From NCBI GenBank assembly GCA_020628425.1, contig JAHDEZ010000009.1:1-64000 (forward strand): a stretch of DNA of 64,000 nucleotides, read 5' to 3'. Positions 18,107 through 26,243 of this stretch are shown one piece after another. How positions within the stretch are numbered: position 1 is the stretch's first letter; the number at the start of each line of letters is the position of its first letter. This DNA is from Hellea sp. Lineage in GTDB: Bacteria > Pseudomonadota > Alphaproteobacteria > Caulobacterales > Maricaulaceae. The notes beneath the pieces were generated by a model. That model was not told where the DNA came from, did not search any database, and saw only the letters and a list, made by a program, of their open reading frames with translations. A program made the translations under genes and the position numbers.

Positions 18107-18592
18107 TTAGATGTTGCCGCCGCCCCACAGGACAGAGAAGGCCTGACAATGGATGAGAACGGAATTGAAATTGGCGATATCGACACCCTCAGGCACGACA
18201 TATTCCTGGGCGCCGCTGCTGGATTTCACAAAGCCCAGAAGGACGGAGCCCCGTGTCGCGTTACGCCCGCTGGCATCTTCGATGGCAGTGGGAGACAAAA
18301 AGACTTTCAGGTCCGGCCCGCGAGAGGCGCTGAAATTATCTGCAAAACGGATAATGGTCTGACCGTCCCGTTCGATGACCTCATAGCTGCCTTTGAGGGT
18401 TTTATTCTTGCGAATGAAATCTCCGGAGATGGCCGGTTTCTCCATGACCTGTTCGGCTGTGTGTGTGTCTTTGTCCGCGTCTGGGGTAAAGGCATAGGCC
18501 GAAACGGCTGTCGCGCAGACAGCGCCAAATGCCAGAGTTCCGTAAAGTGCCAGAGTTGCGGCGCCTGTTTTAATATAGCTAGAAGCTTTCAT
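18107..18592 (-). CDS. Exported DM13 domain protein
   Basis: 161 residues from the ATG at 18592, set by GGAGGAAACT just upstream. It has an N-terminal signal peptide with cleavage near AYA-FTP. The rest is a DM13 domain: ISGDFIRKNKTLKGSYEV, then GPDLKVFLSP, and a C-terminal SVLIHCQAFSVLWGGG with the family's conserved Cys. DM13 domains have been proposed to be redox or electron-transfer modules, and the thiol-linked neighbours doxX and grxC agree. Expression is probably controlled by the divergent TetR regulator. Confidence 0.8.
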   Translation of the reverse strand: MKASSYIKTGAATLALYGTLAFGAVCATAVSAYAFTPDADKDTHTAEQVMEKPAISGDFIRKNKTLKGSYEVIERDGQTIIRFADNFSASRGPDLKVFLSPTAIEDASGRNATRGSVLLGFVKSSSGAQEYVVPEGVDIANFNSVLIHCQAFSVLWGGGNI

Positions 18593-18607
18593 AGTTTCCT
18601 CCATTTG

Positions 18608-18623
18608 TTGACCAATCGGTCAA
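18608..18623. promoter_or_regulatory. TetR-type operator, DM13 side
   Basis: A perfect palindrome TTGACC-N4-GGTCAA (spacer AATC) lies 16 bases upstream of the DM13 gene start. The same palindrome with spacer AAGC occurs on the other side of the intergenic region, before the TetR gene. The duplicate pair in a divergent promoter is strong circumstantial evidence for operator sites. Confidence 0.75.
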
Positions 18624-18661
18624 GTTTAAGTTAAAATTTTTGGCCGGACCTTGCATCTTGT

Positions 18662-18690
18662 TTGCTGTCTGGCTTGATTGTGTATATATT
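18662..18690 (+). promoter_or_regulatory. Probable promoter of the tetR gene
   Basis: TTGCTG (18662-18667) and TATATT (18685-18690) are separated by 17 bases. The second operator palindrome starts 5 bases after the -10 box, ideal for autorepression. Confidence 0.45.
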
Positions 18691-18695
18691 TAATC

Positions 18696-18711
18696 TTGAC
18701 CAAGCGGTCAA
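18696..18711. promoter_or_regulatory. TetR-type operator, tetR side
   Basis: TTGACC-N4-GGTCAA with spacer AAGC, 37 bases before the regulator's ATG and overlapping the expected transcription start. It matches the palindrome at 18608-18623 in 14 of 16 positions or better. Confidence 0.75.
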
Positions 18712-18747
18712 TAATGTTGTAATGACAATTTCGTGAGGAGATTTTTT

Positions 18748-19302
18748 ATGGCCCGGAAACGCGAATTTGACGAAAATAAAGTCCTTGAAGCACTTTGCGA
18801 TGTGTTTTGGGAAAACGGATATGACGGCACCTCTTATGCGCAGATCATGGAGGCGACGGGTCTGCAGAAGGGCAGTCTTTATGCGGCCTTTGGCGATAAG
18901 AAGTCTTTATATATAAAAGCCATCAACCGATATGATCAAAATTCCGTTTCGGGTGCGGTGGCCATGTTGCGCGACGGTAAACTGCCCGGAGCGCAGCGCA
19001 TATCGCTTTTAATGGATGCGCTGATCACGGATGCTCAAACAGAGCGCGGGCGCTGGGGGTGCCTCTTATGTAATGCGGCAACGGATATGGCACCGTTTGA
19101 CACGGACGCGGAGTCCGCCGTCATGAACAGTATGACACGGTTTAAAAAAGCCATTGGGGAGGCACTCAAAGACACGCCGACTCCCAAAGCCGTAGAGCTG
19201 GTGTGGGCAGCTTATTTTGGCGGACGGGTGCTTATCAAAGCCGGCGCGACCAAAACCACATTGCGCGCTCTTAAGAAGCAGGTACTGGCTGCGATCAGCT
19301 GA
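18748..19302 (+). CDS. TetR family transcriptional regulator
   Basis: 184 residues from the ATG at 18748, preceded by GAGGAG. The N-terminal HTH spans about residues 25-50 (YAQIMEATGLQKGSLYAAFGDKKSLY). The ligand-binding half contains RGRWGCLLCNAATD, similar to the GCLLVN motif of the NemR/YezE-like subgroup, but with a CxxC pair. Related regulators respond to electrophiles or oxidants through cysteines, so thiol sensing is plausible here. It faces the DM13-doxX-grxC operon and probably represses both that operon and itself through the two palindromes. Confidence 0.85.
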   Translation: MARKREFDENKVLEALCDVFWENGYDGTSYAQIMEATGLQKGSLYAAFGDKKSLYIKAINRYDQNSVSGAVAMLRDGKLPGAQRISLLMDALITDAQTERGRWGCLLCNAATDMAPFDTDAESAVMNSMTRFKKAIGEALKDTPTPKAVELVWAAYFGGRVLIKAGATKTTLRALKKQVLAAIS

Positions 19303-19375
19303 CGCGCAAAGCCTCTTTTCTTTTCAGGGCAAATCATTCTAAAAGAGCGCGATTAAAGCTAGAGGGAGGGCCCGA

Positions 19376-20293
19376 ATGGCCGATTTTGTCGCGCAGTTTC
19401 TTGATTTCAGCATTCTGTTTACAGCAGAAGGTATTTTCACGCTGTTTATGCTGGTTTTGTTGCAGGCCGTTCTGGGCTTTGACAACCTGCTTTATATTGC
19501 CATTGAGAGTAACAAGGTTGGCAATCCAGAAGATGCAAAAAAGGTTAGAACCTGGGGTATCGCTATTGCGGTGATTTTGCGGATTGTTCTGCTCATCATG
19601 ATTGTCGCCCTGTTTGATGTGATGGCCAGATACAGTTACGAATTGGGTCTTGGAAAGTTATTTCATGGTGACTTTACCGTGCAGTCGGTGATCACATTGC
19701 TCGGCGGAGCCTTTATTATCTATACGGCCATTAAAGAGATTAACCACATGCTGGCCGTCGAGCATATTGAGCACTCCGAAGGCTCGGGTCGCCGCACGGT
19801 CGGCAAGGCTATCGCCTTTATCGTGATGATGAACCTGGTCTTCTCTTTTGACTCCATCCTGTCGGCCATGGCTATTGCCAGTGTGCCGCCGGCCGTCGAA
19901 GGTGACCCGACCACTTATCATGTCACGCTGATGGCTATTGCGATTATTCTGTCCGGTATCGCCATGATCCTGCTGGCGGACTATGTGACAGAGTTTTTGA
20001 AGAAAAACCGCATGTATCAAATTCTGGGTCTGTTTATTCTTTTACTGGTTGGTGTGCTGTTGGTATCCGAAGGCGCGCATCTGGCCCATCTGAAAATCTT
20101 TGGTTACGAAATACAGGCCATGTCCAAGCCGACCTTCTATTTGGTCATTGGGGTTCTCGTGGTTACGGATATTATTTCCAGTAAATACCAAAAGCGCCTA
20201 TGGGCCCAAAAAGAAGCCGAAATCCGCGGTGCCCATCCAGAGACAGACGGGCTCGAGGCGGTCAATAAAGCTATGGGTAAAGGCGGGCATTAA
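19376..20293 (+). CDS. TerC family integral membrane protein
   Basis: 305 residues with about seven to nine membrane helices. TerC signatures are visible: FDNLLYI with the acidic residue in the first helix pair, and MNLVFSFDSILSAMA in the middle. TerC proteins are associated with metal ion (Mn) export or tellurite resistance; the exact substrate here is unknown. GAGGGAGGG precedes the ATG. An unusually clean terminator follows, so it is monocistronic. Confidence 0.88.
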   Translation: MADFVAQFLDFSILFTAEGIFTLFMLVLLQAVLGFDNLLYIAIESNKVGNPEDAKKVRTWGIAIAVILRIVLLIMIVALFDVMARYSYELGLGKLFHGDFTVQSVITLLGGAFIIYTAIKEINHMLAVEHIEHSEGSGRRTVGKAIAFIVMMNLVFSFDSILSAMAIASVPPAVEGDPTTYHVTLMAIAIILSGIAMILLADYVTEFLKKNRMYQILGLFILLLVGVLLVSEGAHLAHLKIFGYEIQAMSKPTFYLVIGVLVVTDIISSKYQKRLWAQKEAEIRGAHPETDGLEAVNKAMGKGGH

Positions 20294-20319
20294 AGGTCGT
20301 CGAAACTATTGAATGAAAT

Positions 20320-20346
20320 GGCCGGGTTTATCCCGGCCTTTTTTAT
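20320..20346 (+). terminator. Intrinsic terminator after the TerC gene
   Basis: GGCCGGG and CCCGGCC form a 7-bp stem with a 5-base loop, directly followed by TTTTTTTATT. It lies 27 bases after the stop codon. Confidence 0.9.
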
Positions 20347-20456
20347 TCTTCCGTCATCCAGAACTTGTTTCCGGATCCATGTGGCGCTGCCATTGCTTCG
20401 TGCACTATTCCCGAACCCATGCCGTGGAATCCGAACCTGGCTGACCGCTCACGCAT

Positions 20457-20801
20457 TCATCGCGTCACATGGCCGGTAAAAGGTCTTTGTTGAACGTGTC
20501 CGTTTTCAAAATAAATTTCGAAAAAATGTTCACCTGCTCTGGCCAAATAGCGTTTATCATTATCCGCCGCAGACGGTAATTCAAAATAGCGATAGTCTGG
20601 GTTTAACGCCTCTATATGGTCATATTGGGGCGGTAAAACATATTGCCCATAAGCATCAACCAGCCCCCATTTCCGGTTTTCCCATACCCAAAGATAATGC
20701 GATAAATTCCCATTGGAGTTTTCAAAAAAACCTCCGAAGAGACGCCCATCCGGCATTAAATTACCATAACGGCCATCTTTTATCAAAGTCGGCGGTGGGT
20801 C
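20457..20801 (-). pseudogene. C-terminal remainder of the WG-repeat gene
   Basis: The reading frame directly continues that of the 400-residue WG-repeat protein, separated only by one TGA codon at 20802-20804. It reads on for 114 codons with the same repeat style (NRKWGLVDAYGQYVLPPQYD). A separate start could only be TTG at 20784-20786 and has no ribosome site. The simplest view is one gene of about 515 codons broken by a nonsense mutation, from Trp or Cys to TGA. A sequencing error is possible. Independent translation is not excluded. Confidence 0.7.
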
Positions 20802-22004
20802 TCATTTCTGATTGGTATATTGGCGCATGAGATTATCGGCCTTTGTCACGGCTATGGATTTATCCCGTGGATGCACTTCATAACCTGCGCCCGATCGGAG
20901 AATTTCAAACCCATCACAAGACAGATAGACTTCGCCAATGCGGCGGTCGTCGACCAATCGTCCATCTTTCATGAGGGATTTCCATTCATTGCCGATCCGC
21001 ACCGCAAAAAAATCTCTTTGTGGAATTTCCGGGCCGTAATCCGGCGTCGTGATAGAGAGCTGACTCTCAATTTCATCAAAATAGCGCCCGGCCAGCAATA
21101 CACCATCCGGACTGACAATACCGTATTTAGCAGTCTGCGGGTCGCCCTTTCGCGCAAGCATAAAGCCGTCCTGCCAGGGCCGCAAATGGTCAAAATTAAA
21201 CGGAATAACTAATTGGCCCTGGCCGTTAATGGCGCCGGACAATGACTGGCCATTGATCATTTTTCTGACTTCGGCCCTGTCCCTATGGAGCTCTCCGCCA
21301 AAGCTGAGCACGGGTTCGATATGCCAGCTGCCATCCAGCCGCATTAAGCCATAAGGATCGTCCCATGTGCCCGGGCCGCCTTGATCAATTTGGGCCCAGA
21401 TAAATTGCCGGTTGATTTTGTCAAACAGGTGAAATGTGTATTTCGGTTCCGTCAACCAACCTTTTTCGATGTGATAGAGACCGGCTTGTGTCATGTGAGA
21501 CAGGCTAAAAAATTCAGACGACAGGGTTGGGTGCACACCCTGGCCTTGGATAAACCCGCGAGGATTTTGTTGCGCGATTAAAACCTTGTCACTCAGGACC
21601 ACAGCGTTGAATAATTGCGGTTCTAATACGACTCGCCCCGACGCATTTATCACGCCCGCCAGATTGTCCTGTTTGAAAATAGCGAGCCCTTGATCAAACG
21701 CTCCGGCGCCATCGAATTGTGGCTGAACCCGAAATTGCCCACTCGTATCAATATAGCCCCATTTCCCGTTTAACATAACGGGCGCGAGACCGTCCTGAAA
21801 CTTACCTGCATTCTGGAAAACGGGCGGAATGACAAAATTCGGCCCTGAAACATCATCCGGCGCCAGATATCCGCATTGCTGGATTGTGCCTGGAAGGCAT
21901 GACAGTTTCGGATATTGTATATTGTTACCCGAAGCCGTTTGCGCCTGCGTATTGAAAGCCGGCGCGAGACACAAAACCGATGCTGTCACAAAATATTTCC
22001 ACAT
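20802..22004 (-). CDS. Exported WG-repeat protein, cut short by an in-frame stop
   Basis: 400 residues beginning with a signal peptide (MWKYFVTASVLCLAPAF, cleavage near TQA-QT). The mature part contains WG (KWG) repeats: LNGKWGYIDTSGQFRVQPQFDGAGAF and related units such as LAGVINASGRVVLEPQLF. These are beta-hairpin repeats of unknown function, common in secreted bacterial proteins. The product ends at a TGA, after which the same frame continues. Two CRP-like palindromes lie upstream at 22043-22079. Confidence 0.7.
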   Translation of the reverse strand: MWKYFVTASVLCLAPAFNTQAQTASGNNIQYPKLSCLPGTIQQCGYLAPDDVSGPNFVIPPVFQNAGKFQDGLAPVMLNGKWGYIDTSGQFRVQPQFDGAGAFDQGLAIFKQDNLAGVINASGRVVLEPQLFNAVVLSDKVLIAQQNPRGFIQGQGVHPTLSSEFFSLSHMTQAGLYHIEKGWLTEPKYTFHLFDKINRQFIWAQIDQGGPGTWDDPYGLMRLDGSWHIEPVLSFGGELHRDRAEVRKMINGQSLSGAINGQGQLVIPFNFDHLRPWQDGFMLARKGDPQTAKYGIVSPDGVLLAGRYFDEIESQLSITTPDYGPEIPQRDFFAVRIGNEWKSLMKDGRLVDDRRIGEVYLSCDGFEILRSGAGYEVHPRDKSIAVTKADNLMRQYTNQK

Positions 22005-22042
22005 ATTCGAATTATAAGTCTTAAATTCTTATTAGCAAGCCT

Positions 22043-22079
22043 GTGACAAAGGTCACGCCAGCTGCGTGATGTCCATCAC
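22043..22079. promoter_or_regulatory. Two tandem CRP/FNR-like palindromes
   Basis: GTGAC-N4-GTCAC at 22043-22056 and GTGAT-N4-ATCAC at 22066-22079 both fit TGTGA-N6-TCACA-like CRP-family sites. Their centres are 23 bases apart. They lie 39-75 bases upstream of the WG-repeat gene. A third site of the same form occurs at 56179-56194. Confidence 0.4.
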
Positions 22080-22135
22080 AGAGCATGGGTCCAAAATCAT
22101 CTATTGTGAGTGCCGTGCTTCAACAGGGTGTTGAG

Positions 22136-22169
22136 GGCGTTCGGAAGCGAATGCCGTCCTAGCATAGGA
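22136..22169. other. Two small adjacent hairpins upstream of dapB 3' end
   Basis: GGCGTTCG/CGAATGCC with a 4-base loop (22136-22155, one G-T pair) and TCCTA/TAGGA with a 3-base loop (22157-22169) lie in the gap between the WG-repeat gene and the end of dapB. They could be the end of the dapB transcript or a small RNA. There is no T-run. Confidence 0.3.
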
Positions 22170-22229
22170 TGGGAAAGCAGCTTTATTGATTAATCGATAT
22201 TAACATGCTGTTGATACCTCACCGCAGAC

Positions 22230-23054
22230 CTACAATCCCAAGACATCGCGCATATTGTAAACGCCTTTGGGTTTATCATGGGCCCAGATGGCGGCGACCA
22301 CGGCACCCGTGGCAAATACGGACCGGTCAAAGGCTTCATGGGAGAGGGTGATCATCTCAAGCTCACTGGCCATATGGACCGAATGCTGGCCGATAACGCC
22401 GCCGCCGCGCAGAGCTGCAAATCCGATCTGGCCCGGAGAGCGGGGCTCGCCCCAGCCTTCGCGGGATAAAACCTGTTTATCAGAGAGCTTGACGCCGCGC
22501 CCTTTCGCAGCGGCCTCCCCTAACATCAAAGCCGTGCCCGACGGGGCGTCCACTTTGTGTTTGTGGTGCATCTCCAAGACCTCCACATCCCAGTCTTTGG
22601 CCGGCAGGCGCGCCGCCGCCATTTCGACCAGAGCTTCCAGCATATTGACACCCAGTGAAAAATTTCCGGATTTCAAAAGTGTGATGCTCTCACCAGCGGC
22701 CAGAAGCGCTTTTTCTTCGGTTTCCGTATAGCCGGTCGTCCCGGTGATCAGCGTATGACAGCGTGTTTCATGCATGGTGAGCGCCGCATCAATGGCCGCC
22801 TGGGGTGAAGAGAAATCGATCATGACATCGCACTGCTCAAGACCTTGTCGAATATCGCTGGAGAGATTGACACCACAGGGCGAAAGACCAGCTGGGCCGG
22901 ATGCATCCTGCCCCAAATTTTTTGATCCGGGCGCTGTGATGGCAACGCTCAAACGCGCCCGCGGTTCCGCCCATAAAGCCCGGATAATCGCGCCGCCCAT
23001 ACGGCCTTCCGCGCCCAGAACACCAATATCAATTATGTCACGCTCGTCACTCAT
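22230..23054 (-). CDS. dapB: 4-hydroxy-tetrahydrodipicolinate reductase
   Basis: 274 residues. It performs the NAD(P)H-dependent second committed step of lysine and meso-diaminopimelate synthesis. The N-terminal Rossmann motif is GAEGRMG (residues 14-20), followed by DFSSP and ITGTTGYTE. The substrate-binding and catalytic segment EMHHKHKVDAPSGTA is intact near residues 160-174. The feedback-regulated lysC lies 14 kb away. The gene stands alone. Confidence 0.96.
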   Translation of the reverse strand: MSDERDIIDIGVLGAEGRMGGAIIRALWAEPRARLSVAITAPGSKNLGQDASGPAGLSPCGVNLSSDIRQGLEQCDVMIDFSSPQAAIDAALTMHETRCHTLITGTTGYTETEEKALLAAGESITLLKSGNFSLGVNMLEALVEMAAARLPAKDWDVEVLEMHHKHKVDAPSGTALMLGEAAAKGRGVKLSDKQVLSREGWGEPRSPGQIGFAALRGGGVIGQHSVHMASELEMITLSHEAFDRSVFATGAVVAAIWAHDKPKGVYNMRDVLGL

Positions 23055-23093
23055 GACAGGCGCTATAGCATAGTAAAGAGTGGGAGCAATGCG

Positions 23094-23609
23094 TTATGGT
23101 TTGTTTTGAGGCACCTCTATGGCGTCATCGCCTTCATTAGGGAGGCCGGAGAGATCCAACAAAGAAATGGTGTGAACATCATCAGGCCCCGGAGTGATCC
23201 GGAATGTCTCTGCGCCTAATTGAACGTGCCCCAAAATGCGTCCTCGTCGATAGACCAGTGTCACGGAACCATCCTCCAGCCCTTCGGCCCGGCCGCTCCA
23301 GACGGTTGTGCGCCCGCCCATATTTTTATCATACATGGAATTGCGGAAAATCACGGTCCGGCCCGGCATGAGATCAAAGGTCAGACGCTCCATGGCCTCA
23401 CCATTTTTGAAAATGGCCGTAGCCAGATCCGTCTTGAGGCGGACATGACGGTGCAGCACGCCCTGCTCATTTAAAGTCAATTCGCCCATATCCTCGGATG
23501 GGGGAATTTCTTCAAACAGATTATCCTGTGCAAGTGCGGAGACAGAGGTCATTGTCGTGCTCATGACTAAAATAAGTTTCGCCCAAATTTTCATGTTCCA
23601 GAATTGCAT
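23094..23609 (-). CDS. Exported hypothetical protein, propeptide-like
   Basis: 171 residues with a signal peptide (cleavage near ALA-QD). The body has beta-strand character: LTFDLMPGRTVIFRNS, VWSGRAEGLEDGSVTLVYRRGRILGHVQLGAETFRI. This resembles the N-terminal propeptide of secreted reprolysin-like zinc metalloproteases, but no protease domain follows. It could be a stand-alone inhibitor-like domain or a remnant. A second start at residue 6 is possible. Confidence in the similarity is moderate. Confidence 0.55.
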   Translation of the reverse strand: MQFWNMKIWAKLILVMSTTMTSVSALAQDNLFEEIPPSEDMGELTLNEQGVLHRHVRLKTDLATAIFKNGEAMERLTFDLMPGRTVIFRNSMYDKNMGGRTTVWSGRAEGLEDGSVTLVYRRGRILGHVQLGAETFRITPGPDDVHTISLLDLSGLPNEGDDAIEVPQNKP

Positions 23610-23701
23610 AGTGAAGCCCTTTAACGCACCTCATTATACCACATAGCCAGGATAGTGCACAGTCTGCATAGCAGGAGAATATCCGGACCGTTTCTCCGCC
23701 T

Positions 23702-23758
23702 TCTACAAATTTGTTGACTTTCTATAAATATGTAGTATTTACGTTTCTACAAATATGG
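23702..23758 (+). promoter_or_regulatory. Promoter with three TCTAYAAAT repeats before the SIMPL genes
   Basis: Three similar 13-base words, TCTACAAATTTGT (23702), TCTATAAATATGT (23721) and TCTACAAATATGG (23746), sit in the 57 bases before the first SIMPL gene. A promoter TTGACT (23714-23719)-N16-TATTTA (23736-23741) overlaps them, with the middle repeat in the spacer. That is the layout of a repressor-controlled promoter. The binding protein is unknown. Confidence 0.45.
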
Positions 23759-23766
23759 AGATTGCT

Positions 23767-24603
23767 ATGTTACCCCGATTGCTATGGGCAAGTGCCCTGA
23801 GCTTACCTATCATGCTGGCCGCTTGTCAGAGCGATATTGAACCGGAACTTATCAGTGAAGCCGAGGTTAAATTTGTGACCGTTACAGGTGTCGGTGAGAT
23901 CGAAGCCATGCCCGACCGGTTTGTGATATCCGGCGCCGTCATCAAACAGGATGAAGACCTGACCAAAGCTATGAACGACCTCGCGGGGGTTGTGAACGCT
24001 GCGGAAGCCAAGCTGGAAAATGTTGATGGCCTGACCGTGTCCGGATTTAATTTTGCCACCGTACAAACAACAGGTGTGAAATCGCCGGAATGCCTGCATT
24101 TTAATCAAGAAGTGGACCGCTTTAATGCCACGCTCGACGACAAAGAAGAATTCAAAACCCGCAAGCTATGCGAAGATGTGACCCGTCAGGCGAGCCTATC
24201 CTTTACCTATACGGGCGCGCCGGTTGATAAAGCCGGACATGCGATCTCGGCTTTGGCCGAAGCCGGGGCCGTGCGGGTCCGGCTCAATGGGTTCAAAGTG
24301 TCCGACATTGATAATCTGGAACTCGAAGCGGCGGCGCGGGCCATTGATAATGCTCGCGAAAAAGCTGACCGGCTGGCCGAGTCCGGCGGGGCCAAGATTA
24401 AGGGCGTGAAGAACCTCTCCGCCTATCAACCAACCTATCAATATGGCGGGGCCAGCGCGCCGCAAATCAGCACATCGGGCGCGGGCGAGACCTCTCGCAT
24501 CATAGAGGATGACGGCGCGCCGCAAACGGTGGCGGCCATGAACCTTAAACCGGGTCCGCAAGTAATCTCCGCCTCTATCCAGTTGGAGTTTATCTATGAG
24601 TAA
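23767..24603 (+). CDS. SIMPL domain lipoprotein
   Basis: 278 residues from the ATG at 23767, which is preceded by GGAG. The signal ends in the lipobox LAAC. The rest is a SIMPL (DUF541) domain: VTVTGVGEIEAMPDRFVISGAV at the start, then the characteristic AIDNAREKADRLAESGGAKIKGVKNLS near residues 200-225. SIMPL proteins are periplasmic or outer-membrane-bound, with members linked to oxidative stress. It overlaps the following SIMPL gene by 8 bases. Confidence 0.82.
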   Translation: MLPRLLWASALSLPIMLAACQSDIEPELISEAEVKFVTVTGVGEIEAMPDRFVISGAVIKQDEDLTKAMNDLAGVVNAAEAKLENVDGLTVSGFNFATVQTTGVKSPECLHFNQEVDRFNATLDDKEEFKTRKLCEDVTRQASLSFTYTGAPVDKAGHAISALAEAGAVRVRLNGFKVSDIDNLELEAAARAIDNAREKADRLAESGGAKIKGVKNLSAYQPTYQYGGASAPQISTSGAGETSRIIEDDGAPQTVAAMNLKPGPQVISASIQLEFIYE

Positions 24604-26221
24604 ACTGTTTCAAACCTTGATGGCGGCTGTCCTGGTCACGGGATTATCGGCCTGTACGGAGCCGGACACAGTGGACGCCTTATCCACGGACGGGCATGCT
24701 GACACAACCGGCTCTGAATTGGATATGGCCTTAACAAAAGATCCCGGCATGTCTTACCAGCCCGATCTGCTAAGTGTTGCCGCCATTGGGCGGATCGAAA
24801 CCGCCCCTGATATTGCGATAATCACCGGCACCATCGAAATCGAAGACGACAATCATAATCTGGTCTATGCGCGCATGGCCGACATCATCAATGATGTTCA
24901 GGCCATCGCCGATACGGCCGAAACGGAAATGAGCTACACCCAAATTGCGGCTCAGGATATCTGGGATGAGGACTGCATCAAACGTAACCAGGACGCTGCA
25001 AATCGGAACCGGGAACGTATTTCCGTGCAACAAGGCAATAAAGCCGTCAATCGCCAGATAACAGAGTTGGAGTCGAGTATAGACCGACTTGAGGATCAAC
25101 ATGACGCAAAAATGGCCGCTCATAGATCCCGACTGACGAAGCTGGAGCGCAATCGGGATATCCCGGAATTTCGCCGCGATATCTTCAATCTTGAAGAGGC
25201 CATGGAACAGGCGAAAACCCAATATGAAAGAAGCCGGGCCCAATATGAAGACCGGTTAAAGTCGACACGAGATCGTATTCAAACGCTCGAGGCCAGACTG
25301 CCGACTGAGATCTGTCAGGTGACCCATGTCACTGGACGACTTTCCTTTACGGCCCGTATTAACCCGGCCAAAAAGGCCCCGGATTTCATCAATGATTTCA
25401 CTCAGGCCGGTGTGACAGAGGTCAGCCTGTTCGCATATGATTTTTCCGATTATGACGCGCTGTATCAAAAGGCCGCCGAACGGGCCGTCGCCAATGCCCG
25501 GGACAAGGCCACACTCATTGCGGAACGCTCCGGCACGCGACTGAAAAAGGTCAAAAGTTTTTCCGTGTCTCAGCCCACGCGGTTTGGCCGCTTTGGTCCG
25601 CAAAATCTGGCCGTTGTCTCACAACCCCGCTATGCCAACTTTATTTCCATCCCGCCGGAATTTGAAACGGTGACAGAAACAATCGTCATTCAACCGCAAT
25701 CCGTGGAATATGTTCAGGCCCCACCCACATTTGAAACCGTGACCGAACCGGTCATCGTACAGGAAGCGACAACGGAACTAGTGACTATACCAGCGACCTA
25801 TGAAACCGTGACCGAGACCATCGTCGTCCAGCCCCAATATGAATATAACGGACAGACCGTGCCAGCGGTCACCAAAAACATTCAGCGCCGGGTCGTCAAA
25901 ACACCTGCGCGGACAGTGGAAAAAGTCGTCCCCGCCGTGACGAAAATGGAGACCCGCCGGGTTATTAAAACACCGGCGAGTACCACAGAACGGGTTATCC
26001 CCGCCGTCACTAAACAGATTACGCGGCGGGTGCTAAAGACCCCCTCACAGACGATTACACAAGGTCGAAACCTCCCAAACGGGAACAGCTTGCCCGGACA
26101 AGTTCAGGATCAACGGCAAAGCAATGCGTTACGCTCCTCCGTCTTGTCCGGCCCGCAAACCATTGAGGTTTCGGCGGTTCTTGTTTTTGATTACGCCACG
26201 GCCTTGGATGTCACTTTATAG
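24596..26221 (+). CDS. SIMPL lipoprotein with coiled coil and PAVTK/KTPA repeats
   Basis: 541 residues; lipobox LSAC at the N-terminus. The SIMPL domain is split. Its first half lies at about residues 58-125 (SVAAIGRIETAPDIAIITG), and its second half at about 245-335 (AVANARDKATLIAERSGTRLKKVKSFS). In between, about residues 138-235, is a Gln/Glu/Arg-rich coiled coil. After the domain comes a repeat region (about 355-490) of Val/Thr/Glu-rich units, first VTETIVIQPQ/VTEPVIVQE/VTETIVVQPQ, then three PAVTK...RRVxKTPA units. The end (SGPQTIEVSAVLVFDY) is the last SIMPL strand, so the repeats are also an insertion. It is translationally coupled to the preceding gene. Confidence 0.8.
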   Translation: MSKLFQTLMAAVLVTGLSACTEPDTVDALSTDGHADTTGSELDMALTKDPGMSYQPDLLSVAAIGRIETAPDIAIITGTIEIEDDNHNLVYARMADIINDVQAIADTAETEMSYTQIAAQDIWDEDCIKRNQDAANRNRERISVQQGNKAVNRQITELESSIDRLEDQHDAKMAAHRSRLTKLERNRDIPEFRRDIFNLEEAMEQAKTQYERSRAQYEDRLKSTRDRIQTLEARLPTEICQVTHVTGRLSFTARINPAKKAPDFINDFTQAGVTEVSLFAYDFSDYDALYQKAAERAVANARDKATLIAERSGTRLKKVKSFSVSQPTRFGRFGPQNLAVVSQPRYANFISIPPEFETVTETIVIQPQSVEYVQAPPTFETVTEPVIVQEATTELVTIPATYETVTETIVVQPQYEYNGQTVPAVTKNIQRRVVKTPARTVEKVVPAVTKMETRRVIKTPASTTERVIPAVTKQITRRVLKTPSQTITQGRNLPNGNSLPGQVQDQRQSNALRSSVLSGPQTIEVSAVLVFDYATALDVTL

Positions 26222-26243
26222 GTTTTTCTATACCCAGACATGT

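Noticed and set aside
22136-22169. Possible signal recognition particle RNA
   Set aside because: A GGAAG loop is present, but the conserved flanking internal loops and the expected length of about 100 bases are missing.
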